Shown: positions 19,198 to 27,625 of the stretch, piece after piece | How positions within the stretch are numbered: position 1 is the first letter of the stretch | Layout: every line of letters starts with the position of its first letter | Source: Lichtheimia corymbifera B2541 | Lineage: Eukaryota > Mucoromycota > Mucoromycetes > Mucorales > Lichtheimiaceae | Length of the DNA stretch: 27,625 bases | Direction of reading: 5' to 3' | Assembly (NCBI GenBank): GCA_000697475.1 | Contig: JNEU01000592.1 | Coordinates: forward strand, 1-27,625 | Made by a program: the position numbers and the translations under genes | Notes under the pieces: model-generated | What the model saw: only the letters and a program-made list of their open reading frames with translations | Databases searched by the model: none | Told to the model about the DNA's origin: nothing

Positions 19198-21170
19198 CCT
19201 GAGTGTTCCTTGTGACACCTTGATGTCCTCCATTCGATATAGTGCGTTTGATTTGATATAAGCTCATGGATCGAAAACGGCATTTCTTGATGTGCATAAT
19301 GATTGATCTATGCATATTGATATTAGTAATGGCAGGGAAAGAGATGTTCGAATGTACCTACCCATTATCATGTGGAGCGTGTACATATATGCTTTTGAGT
19401 ATTCTTTCACTTGCGCTAAGGTAAGGCTGGTTGTGGTCAGACACAGGTACCAGCGTGATCCTAGTTCTCCCAGCACGGTTCATGCAAGTCCCACTTTTCT
19501 TGTTCTTGTTTTCTTTTTTCTTCTTGTTTTCTTGTTTTCTTGTTTTTTTTTTTTTTTTTGCTACAAACCCAAAATGAGTACCAGATTCCAATCCTGATTA
19601 TTGCAGGCATATACATACTTGTATTTCTGGCTCTCTTGTTTTTGATGATATTGAATCCCAATCCTTCTTTGAGTGATGGCTCGAGATGTTGAGCAGATTC
19701 AGCACGCCACCCAACGGCCAGGCGACTCTTAATCGGTGGCCGCACGGTGGCCTGTGACCCTGAACGACAAAGCGATGCATATCCTCCAGACTGGTCTTGA
19801 TGCCATTGGCGCTTGTTTCTCGGTATGTTTGTTCTATAACATCTTTGTTAATACATGGACCTTGCATATCACCCGATCCAACAATGGTACTTACTTTCAT
19901 GTTTGTGTTTGATGTTTGCTTGTTTTTGATATTGCGCTTGATTGAAATGATTGATTGATGTGACTTGTATGCGCGTAGAATAGAGAGAGAGAGAGAGAGC
20001 CATAGATTGACTTGTATTGATATCTTGACATATATAAAAGTGGAATCTTGCAGTTGCCGTGGATAGGAAATCCAGAACCGACCGCCAAGACCGCTGTGGT
20101 ATGGTATAGACATTCCATGATTGCATCTATACAATGCAAAGGTAAGCACCATGGCTATAGATGAGTGTTCGGGTCAGATACATACGTTTTCAATGATCGA
20201 TCCTTGATTCGTCATTTGACTTGGGATGTAATGTCAACCATGTTGATTTGGTACTGAGTTTCTGCCTTGACCATGTTGACCGTAACCATACATGAGCCAC
20301 TAACGATGAAAAAGCTTCACACAGCACCAGTAAGCCTTGGGATCATAAGCCGTTGTGGAAAAGATCCAAACTTGGATGTTCATAACGATGGGGGGTGATC
20401 TTGTATAAGCTCTTGCAACGCCATGTCACCCATGTGTATATGAAATCAAGGCCTTCATGTTCATGATGAAAAGGTCCAGTATAACGGCATAGAATGTGTC
20501 ATAGTTCGTACATGTCACCCATTTGAAAGTATAGTATGCACTAGCATGCTCCGGCCACTGCGAGATGAGATCTCCTCGCCATCCTTTACCACGTGTGTGC
20601 TTTGAGCCGTGATCACCGCCAATAGCCACTTCTGAAAAATGCCAAAAGTGAATCGCCACTCCATGTCCCTCAGTTGCAATTTCTTGAAACGCCGGAGTGA
20701 TAAAGGAACACCTTCTCCAAAGATCATTTTGAATGCCACGCCATCAATGGGATTATATGTCAACATAACCAGGATTTGTCGAGAGATGTTTGCTGATGTG
20801 CCTTGGTTTTACATGGGCCAGAAAGTCACCACCATAGTTGTGTGTTGCCTCTCAATCCAAGTGATAAACACCACCTGCATGGAAACGTCTCTTGTCATAA
20901 TTCCATCCTTGGTCCATATTTAAGCCTCCGTGCAACGTCCGATATAGAGTACAATGGCCCAGCTCATGATTGCGTTGTGGCATTGCGACAAATAAATGGT
21001 AAGACCTTCATTGTGGATGCCACCATAAGATTGTGTTGCTGCTGCGTGCCGTGATGATGCCAACAAACGAGCCCGTCTTGAATCTTGATCTTGTTCACAT
21101 AACGAGGTATCATAAACTAGGAAGGACTACCAACCAACCCGAACAACCACGTCCTCTTGCCACATGGATC
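19198..21170 (-). pseudogene. Gene 2, copy B: unidentified multi-exon gene, broken
   Basis: Exons match copy A: one ending 20186, then 20126-19895, 19833-19619, 19560-19362 and 19307 onward. The introns are 54-61 nt with GTATGT, GTAAGT, GTATGT and GTAGGT donors. The upstream part reads PIDGVAFKMIFGEGVPLSL and FTFGIFQKWLLAVI in one frame, and then YGYGQHGQGRNSVPNQHG. Lesions: TGA after NQHG, a one-base loss near 19806 relative to copy A, a 17-base poly-T tract at 19543-19559 in the Lys-rich exon, and CGA-to-TGA in the exon where copy A reads VELARTV. The last exon lacks the stop used by copy A (GAATGG for AAATGA) but otherwise keeps the frame (HYAHQE, SIHEL, THYI). It is very unlikely to be functional as it stands. 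The protein family was not recognised. Confidence 0.5.
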
Positions 21171-21179
21171 CATAGTAGT

Positions 21180-21853
21180 TATGTAGCAACGAAGCACTTC
21201 GTAGGATAAAAGAAGAGACCTTGTGCCTTGCAGCCATGACAATATGTGCCCAAATTGGTAACACCACAATGCTGATTGAAAGAACAATCCCGGAAATGTG
21301 TATGTAGCCATGGCGACCAATACCAAATTGGTATCACCAGGAATGCCAAATAGAAGAAAGAGAATCCCAGTGCTGAGTCCCCATGGTAATAAATGTGTCC
21401 ATATTTATAGCAGAGGGAATAACATCATAGTCCTTTCCTTGTGCCTTGTATCCTTGATGATAAATGTGTTCGAACTGGTAATGACACCGATCCAGTATAA
21501 CTGAAAGGAGACACCTTATGCGTTGTAGCCATGAGAAAGGACTCTTGATGTGTAACGATGCCAATAAAAGCAGCGAAAAAGCTTGAGACTTGTGAGCATG
21601 ACGACCCATGTATTCAGCTTGGTAACAGCACCAGTAAAAAGGAAAGAGAACTCTTGCGCCTTGTCGCCATCAAACACCATGTCCAAAGGATACTAGCACC
21701 ATCCATAAAAGAAGAGCCCCTTGGCTGCTTCTAATGCGATCCACGATATGCTTGAGGCCCGGATCGGTAAGGACACCAATAAAAAGAAAAGAGAACTCCT
21801 GCCCTCTACACAGCAGCCGCTGCTGATAACAATCGCCCCAAAAGGGCTCAAGG
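21180..21853 (-). repeat. Degenerate tandem array with a unit of about 70 bp, copy B
   Basis: Partner of the array in block A, with the same unit order but several indels whose lengths are not multiples of three. For example, one unit is 73 bp where copy A has 69. It starts at the exon edge after the 21920-21855 intron. The array is among the less conserved parts of the block. Confidence 0.6.
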
Positions 21854-21960
21854 CCTATTGTGAAAGGAGACATTCATTAGTATCTTAATAAGCTATTGCC
21901 ATTTGTGCTTGAATACATACCATACCGCGTGACCATACCCTGCTCACAGGGACACACCAC

Positions 21961-22431
21961 AGACCCAGAAACAAGACGTGGCATGTCATCCCAGGACGGC
22001 CAGCCCCATGTGGAGAGCAAAAGGAATCAGCATGCAGGCCCCATTCCCGTCCACGGATCCTTCAAAGTCTTATCCTCTGCATACCAAGGGCACCGGGTCC
22101 AACGACGTCCCATCTGCTCCACGTCCAGGCCATGATGCCAAGCAAACCATGTCTTGATGATCCTTGTCAAATACCCACTTCAAAGATGATTACCGCTTGT
22201 ATCAAAACATGATCATCCAACATGTAAAGACGGTATCACTATGCAGAGACATACCACAGTCTCATTGACCATGATATGCCCCCACAAAATAAAAAGACAT
22301 TCGTAAATAAATGGATTCAAAGAAAATATCAGTATCTTAACTTACCCTTTCAATATGAAAAGAAACACCTCAGTGGGTAACATGACAAATAGACCATGAG
22401 AGAACATAGGAAAGAAAGGACTTGCACATAG
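21961..22431. repeat. Near-identical island shared with block A, copy B
   Basis: Partner of 8931-9401, at a constant offset of 13030, with four mismatches and no gaps by direct reading. It lies between the intron at 21920-21855 and the exons that follow gene 1. Confidence 0.85.
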
Positions 22432-22755
22432 TAAACCGGTACACGGAGACAGACTTGGACTTCTCGTTGGACCTTTCAGCACCCAAGGTAGCGTCATCGA
22501 TGACAATCCAGACCCTCTCGCCGCGAGACCTGTACATGCCTATCCTTTCACTCAACCACATGAAGCAGAACGTACCTGAGAATGATCCACGCCTTGAATC
22601 TGGGCTGCAGGGTATCCCATCCGTAACCATAAAACCCTCTCCAACAGGAAGAAGCACCAAAACAATCGCCCTATAGATGGAGTGGAAATGAATTATTAAG
22701 AGTTACAAATATACGCATTCAATTTTCACTTACCAGAGGGCACCCAGAAACCGAT

Positions 22756-24439
22756 TCAGTCAAAAAGACCAAGTGCATTTTGTGCTTCAAGCACATCCGA
22801 TGCCACTGATGATGATGATGGTGGTGGTGGTGTAGTGGTGGTGGCTGTGGCGGGGTGTTGTTGTTGTTGGTGGTGGTGGTGGGCGGATTCAGAACGTGAT
22901 GTAGGGTTGGCGGTGTTAGTAGATGATGATGACGATGGCAAACGGGAAGAAGAGGTAGGTGTTGCGGTGGCTCGTGGTGGTCGTGGAGGAGGTGGTGGCA
23001 TGTCAGGACGCACCAAAGAACGAGAAGAGGAAGGAGTGGAAGTGGTTGTTGTGGTTGTTGCGGAACTTGAGGAAGCGGTTTGGCGGATACGGTTGATACG
23101 GGATTGGATAAGTGCCATAGTTGGATTAACCAGAGGGCAAAGAGGAGGAGACATAGGAACAGCGGTAGTAACAGGAGGAGTGACAGGAGCGATTTCGGTG
23201 GTGGTGGTGGTGGTGGCGATAACAGGGATTGGCGTAGGCATAGTGGTGGTCATAGGAGTGGTTGTCATAGTGGCGGTATTAGTGGTTGTGGTGGAAGCGG
23301 TGGTAGTGATGACAGTGGAATCAACCTCCATAAGGGATGGCGTAGGTGATGAAGGAGGTGATGGAGGTGGCGTTGCGGCTTGAGGAGGAAGAGTTGGGGA
23401 AGGCATATCTAAGTAATACAGGTATATTAGATGCATAGGTCTATATAAAAGACATTCAAGGTTCACACTTACCGATCATGATCGGATCATCGTCATAGTA
23501 ATAAAAAGGAGAGTTCGCCAAGGTGATCTACATGATCGACAACAAATCATCCTCTAAAAACATCAACCCAAGTCAGTATATATGTGATTCATGATGAGAA
23601 TGTATATGCGTCAACGCATCACTTACCGACTTCCATATCATCACGAGGCTCCACAAACCGCCAATCAACAGGTGCAGCCATGTAGGTGTCCTCGTCGAAA
23701 GGATCATCCACAGTCAGGTGGGCAAAAAGAAAGGCTATATAACAGTTATTGTGAGCAATCTCAATGATAAAGGAGATCATTGTTTGGGCAAATACTTACA
23801 GAGTTCATCAACTTCATCCTCATCTTCAACAGGAGGAGCAACAGCGTCATCATCATCGTCATCAGGAACCTCTTCAAGGTCATCAGCAGGAACAGAAACA
23901 GCGTCAGAACCCAAAACGGCACCATGAACAGGAGCAACAGCAACAGGATCATCACCACGAGGTTCACCACCAGCAGCTTGCTCACCAGCAGCGACAGCAG
24001 AAACAGCAACAGAAACAGCATCCTCAGAACTAGCACCACAAGCACGAGCAACACCAACAGCGGGACCAGAGGAAACCTTGTCGGCGGCAGAGACATCAGA
24101 GACAACGGGAGCACCAGACGCAACAACAACACAACCACCAAAGCGGGAAAAGTGTACAGTATGTACGGCGACGACTTGGCCATCGCGAGAGACAGAAGTA
24201 ACGACGATGCCAGATGGGCGAACAGGCGAAAAGAGGTTGATAGTGGGAGTAGCCATGGACTGCCACGTCACCACGAAGGAAAGAAACGGGCTCCAGAAAT
24301 GGTACACCACGTAACATAGGGAAAACGACAACGCGAAAGGGACACCGATAAGCTGCACAAGGCAAGCAAAGAAGAAAGCAAGAAGAAGAGCAGGTTGAGA
24401 GAAGCAGAGAGTAGCAGCAGAGAGCGCGAGACAAAGCAT
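22756..24439 (-). pseudogene. Gene 1, copy B: same four-exon gene, TAG in exon 3
   Basis: Exons are 24439-23800, 23734-23627, 23553-23473 and 23408-22756. The introns are 65, 73 and 64 nt, all phase 1. The N-terminus MLCLALSAATLCFSQPALLL is hydrophobic to about residue 52. An acidic DDDDDD and EDEDEVDEL patch, DDPFDEDTYMA, DWRFVEP and FYYYDDD follow. The long Thr/Pro/Ser tail contains PPPPPRPPR, a His/Gln run and the end DVLEAQNALGLFD. The exon 4 frame is intact to the stop, unlike copy A. The break is a TAG at 23530-23528, where copy A has TCG. Exon 3 is 81 nt and begins and ends in phase 1, so skipping it would keep the frame. Without the stop the product is about 493 residues. Function and family unknown. 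Confidence 0.6.
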
Positions 24440-24493
24440 GACTGAAAAGTTACAGAAAGCGGAAAGAGAGAGGAAACAAGTGGTTGCGGTGGA

Positions 24494-24531
24494 AACGTAT
24501 AATTTATTAAAGGCCAGCACGTCACCCCCAT
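24494..24531 (-). promoter_or_regulatory. Gene 1 promoter, copy B: TGACGTG element and TATA-like run
   Basis: Same arrangement as in copy A: TGACGTGCTGG then TTTAATAAATTATACG, with CACGTCA at 24518-24524 on the plus strand. Retention of both elements and of the leader GTAACTTTTCAGTC before the ATG, despite coding decay, suggests that the promoter is or was recently active. Confidence 0.5.
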
Positions 24532-25250
24532 TTCACCCCATTTGACTAATCGAGTGACATGATCCTTCTCCATTGTGGTTGGAATCGGTGTACAAGTATG
24601 TCTATACTATCTTTATATCACTAGCTCATAAACAGGTATAGGTGTGGTAGTGTTATTATGTGTAGTTGTATTATAGACAATGCGCAGCAGTAGTAGCCTT
24701 GGATACGCCCCCTTTGAACCCCGCCTCTTGTCATTGTCATAATAAAAGGTGATCTTATAAAAGCATTCTGGATGGTGGTTGTGGTGGTGCTAATGTGGTG
24801 GGATAGACTTTTTTAATCCAACCTTGATTTGCTGCCTTCTTGTCAATGATCTTTTTCAAGGAAATGTCTTAACACAAGCCCATAAAAATAACACTCGTGA
24901 TGGTAGAATTTATTATGTAACACGGTTTTTAAACGGCATACTTTAGAAACTTGGTTGAATGAAGTATGGCTGTTTGCCTGTATTTGGTCTATAATGTGTA
25001 TGTCATTTACGTAGCATCCTTTTTTCCCCCTTTCCCATGCATAGCATATACAAAAGCAGCTACAATGTTGATATGTCCATTATCTGAGGGAGCTGCATTC
25101 TGGTATCCAGCATGATTGAGACAACCATATTATGCATGTTGGTAATAGGTCCAAATATGGAATTGGAGTCGCCTCATTGCATGTCGAGATAATGGCTGCA
25201 GCAACCACCAAGGTTTTATTTAGGCGCAGCCAACAACCAGCTGGCTTTTC
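24532..25250. other. Right end of block B and flanking DNA; no gene seen
   Basis: Similarity with block A continues to about 24770 and then ends. The following 480 bp have no ORF or repeat I can support. Confidence 0.45.
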
Positions 25251-26190
25251 CTTCCCCTTCCCCCAATCACCTCTTTCACTTTGACACACTTTGACAACGC
25301 AACCCACAGATCCTCATTTCACATGTACTCAAACAAGATCACCCACAACACAATTCACCCGTTACGAATTGACCTTTGCTCATTACGGTACGACATGTCA
25401 GCAATGGGGGGGTAGCGATTCAGTTGGTATGTGCACGCTTTTGCTCTATAAAGCGTACAGTCAAACCAGTAGACTGACACCTTTAGTAACCGGCACGTTT
25501 ACTAGCTTTCGATTATGGCTCATGGTTCCTTTGAATCAGAAGAGGTAGAGTGTATGTGTATGTGTGTGCTTCTTGGCGCTTTGTGCTCATCGAGCTAATA
25601 CAGCTTTGTCTTATCCAACAGCAGGCTTTACATGATCGAAGACGTTGTCTACATGAGAAGGTCAAGGCAAGTGTATTGGACAAAGTTATTATTGTGCTGC
25701 GTTATGGTTAACTATGAGGCTTCTTGATTTTTATATCACTCGTGCCAATGACCAGAGGATATGGGTTTTGTCTTTTGCATTGCTTGGATTGACACATCCT
25801 TTTCAGCTCTGGCAACTACGATTCGTGTTCATATGACACCTCGTTGAGGAGGCTCCTGTTTATCATACGATCAGCACTTTGGATGCCTAGCATGGATCGG
25901 CTTATATGGAGAGGCCAGTGCGATTACATGTATGGTCGTGGTGATGAGACATTGGATCAACTGATACATTGAGCATGGTGAAGGAAGCACGTCAATCGAC
26001 GAATGGATTATTCCCAACAAAAGGACTTGGGCAAGACACCAACGATCTTACTTTCCGGCAGTGGTATCCAAAGACAAGCATCATACGGCAATCATTTCCT
26101 TCAAGACAGTCCGGTACATCCCTTGCCATACGTGTTAATATAGAGAGGATATTCTATTTCGTCTTTATCACACTCTGTGAATAAAAATAT
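25250..26190 (+). other. Possible small spliced gene, unresolved
   Basis: A CT-rich leader (25240-25320) precedes an ATG at 25323. Splice-like pairs follow: GTATGT (about 25425) to ACACCTTTAG (about 25486), and GTAGAG to TCCAACAG (about 25622). A final open stretch, 25975-26181, starts MVKEARQSTNGLF and ends with AATAAAAATA just after its stop, a plausible poly(A) signal. I could not join these into one frame; a GGGGGGG run near 25407 may hide a frameshift. It may be a short gene, a pseudogene or coincidence. Confidence 0.2.
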
Positions 26191-26560
26191 CGAAGTATAT
26201 TGAAATACTCAATCACAGATGGGATAGCTGATAGGTGAATGCACACCTGGATGATGGATAAGAAATACGCTGGTGCTGTCGTTGGAGTTTTGGATATAGA
26301 TATATATAACTAGTTACCATTACAAACCTCCCCGTCTTCCGCTAACTAGAATATGAACATATCCAATAAATTGCTATGGTAACATGTAATGGGGTAAAAG
26401 TGTGATTACTACAATAACAATATGGTCAATCGAAGAATTCGCAGGGGGTGTTATTTTCATATCAACATGTATGTATACCTTGTTTGTATTACTAAGGGGA
26501 TGAAATTGTGCAATGATGCTATTGCAACTAATATAAACCTTCCTGGCGTCTCCATCTCAT
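26191..26560. other. No gene seen
   Basis: AT-rich sequence with a GATATAGATATATATA run near 26295 and no supported coding sequence. Confidence 0.4.
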
Positions 26561-26597
26561 CACAATCACAATCACAATCACAATCACAATCACAATC
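26561..26597. repeat. (CACAAT)6 microsatellite
   Basis: Six perfect CACAAT units plus one extra base. Read in one frame it gives Ser-Gln repeats, but there is no supporting gene. It is too short and regular, and lacks spacers, so it is not a CRISPR array. Confidence 0.9.
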
Positions 26598-26686
26598 GGA
26601 TATACTATAATATTGGGTTGTATGGGAGAATGTATGACAAAGATAGGTCTCTTTATTCTTATTGTCCTATCCTACAATAATGGCTT

Positions 26687-27524
26687 TTATAACATACTTG
26701 ATATATTCAACCTTGAAACGCGATCGATGACAGTAAGCAATGGTTGAAGAGCGAATACTGGTGGGTTATTGTTGCAATGGTGGTTACTTAAACAGCTTCC
26801 ATCAACTTTACACTCATTCTCACATATCACGTATGGGTATAAATTCATCCTTTTATGATTCAATATGTGAAATATCATAGAGGCAACAGTGTTCATCACC
26901 CGATCAGCGTTTGTAATGTATATACAACAACTATTTGCTTTCATCCAGCATGCATCGGTCATCTGATTGCGGAAATCTATGGATTCCAAACATGAGCCTT
27001 CTCTGATTATTACCTTGAAGACCCACCCTCACCTACCTTATCAGCGATAAAGAGCACAATCTATGTTCCTTGATTCCAATCCGGATATATCATACACAGA
27101 AAAAAGAAGGCACCATCGAATGGCATCGTGTAGGAAGTAGAGCGACAGCCGTATGCATGGCATTCGTACGCACAGCATGTCATGCTTGATGTCATCCAAT
27201 CCATCCATAAGGCCAAGTAAAGGAAACCAACGATGCTCATTGAAGATAATCCTGTTTTGATTCATTGATTACCATGTCTGGTATATTGGTGTATCTTTTA
27301 CCTATCATCCCTGGAAGTTGAAGCTCTCGCCATCTTTCAATATCACGTGATGAGGTCGCTGTATAAAGGCTGCTAGTGTTCATTGTAAGAAGGTTGTCGA
27401 ATACAATGGCAACATGTCCCATTGTTACACACCTTCCAATTGGGCTTGCTTGCACCTTAACCAGAGTACCCTTTGCACCTGTTGAACACAATCTCGTTGC
27501 GCATTCCTCCTCAATGTTGCCCAT
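26687..27524 (-). pseudogene. Unidentified minus-strand gene fragments; weak helicase-like hint
   Basis: The first open stretch (27524-27237) begins MGNIEEECATRLCSTGAKG, then TLVKVQASPIGRCVT and VAIVFDNLL, ending near RWRELQLPGMIG. A GTAAAAG donor at about 27292 and AAAACAG acceptor (about 27244) could remove its end. A second open stretch is 27265-27041 and a third 26989-26687, the latter with PYVICENECKVDGSC. The G-A-K-G-T-L-V...V-x-F-D-N order faintly resembles the C-terminal lobe of PIF1-type helicases, as in some eukaryotic mobile elements, but this is a guess. Part of the first stretch recurs inverted at 12046-12205. Confidence 0.25.
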
Positions 27525-27525
27525 G
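27340..27525 (-). repeat. Inverted partner of 12046-12205
   Basis: The minus strand here matches the plus strand near 12.1 kb over roughly 150 bp with scattered differences. In this copy the shared region lies in an open frame. It probably marks a dispersed, partly coding repeat. Confidence 0.65.
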
Positions 27526-27625
27526 TCGCGATTACTGAATCAAGAGAGCTGCTAAAGACAAGCATATCAGTATACACAACGAATAAAGGCAAGCTGGTTT
27601 GTACTCGCTGCTATAACGTGTCTCA

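Larger units (their letters stand above)
18699..24770. repeat. Segmental duplication, block B
   Basis: Second copy of block A, in the same orientation, starting at GCATGGGCGGGGATTCACC (about 18700) and ending near the TATAAAAGCATTC string at about 24770. It carries the same genes and island in the same order. It differs from A by many substitutions and small indels, including about 45 extra bases near 20295-20340 within gene 2. Confidence 0.9.

Noticed and set aside
26561..26597. Short regular repeat considered as a CRISPR-like array
   Set aside because: It is a spacerless six-base microsatellite in a eukaryotic context.
1..27625. Whole-window scan for tRNA, rRNA, riboswitch or bacterial operon signals
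   Set aside because: No cloverleaf with TTCGA-type arm and box A/B spacing, no rRNA-like sequence and no prokaryotic gene organisation was seen, although a covariance-model search was not possible.

Overview
The window is eukaryotic and most resembles a repeat-rich region of a fungal genome, probably an early-diverging (Mucoromycota-type) fungus. Spliceosomal introns of about 45-75 nt with GTAAGT/GTATGT donors, CTAAT-type branch points and AG acceptors occur throughout. There are Ty3/gypsy-type gag, protease and reverse-transcriptase remnants, a LINE-type reverse transcriptase and a probable Fanzor/TnpB-like relic. No operons, Shine-Dalgarno starts, rRNA or tRNA genes were seen. The taxonomic guess rests on the resemblance of the mobile-element proteins to those of Mucorales and was not tested by a search.

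Layout. 1-5.75 kb: LTR-like repeats, a 27-bp minisatellite, an unidentified spliced minus-strand ORF, and a broken retrotransposon gag. 5.76-11.73 kb: block A of a roughly 6-kb segmental duplication. 11.74-18.70 kb: a tiny spliced gene, a badly decayed Ty3/gypsy element (gag, protease, RT), a polar hypothetical ORF, the Fanzor-like relic on the plus strand, and a 5'-truncated LINE on the minus strand. 18.70-24.77 kb: block B, a second copy of the block in the same orientation. 24.8-27.6 kb: unidentified gene fragments, a hexanucleotide microsatellite, and an inverted partial copy of sequence found near 12.1 kb.

The duplicated block is the main biological content. Read on the minus strand it has a promoter with a CACGTCA/TGACGTG element and a TATA-like run. 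Gene 1 follows: four exons, all introns in phase 1, encoding an N-terminal membrane segment, an acidic patch and a Ser/Thr/Pro-rich tail. Next come introns that are conserved after the gene 1 stop codon, then a 470-bp island almost identical between the two copies, and then a degenerate tandem array with a unit of about 70 bp. Gene 2 is last: several exons encoding a Tyr/Gly/Trp-containing region, a Gln/Asn/Gly stretch and a Lys/Arg-rich segment. Neither gene was recognised.

The two copies have decayed differently. Copy A of gene 1 is frameshifted in its serine tract, whereas copy B has a TAG in exon 3. Gene 2 carries lesions in both copies. Many stop codons in the decayed elements fit C-to-T change of CAA, CAG or CGA codons, suggesting cytosine deamination in silenced repeats. 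All identities quoted are by-eye estimates.
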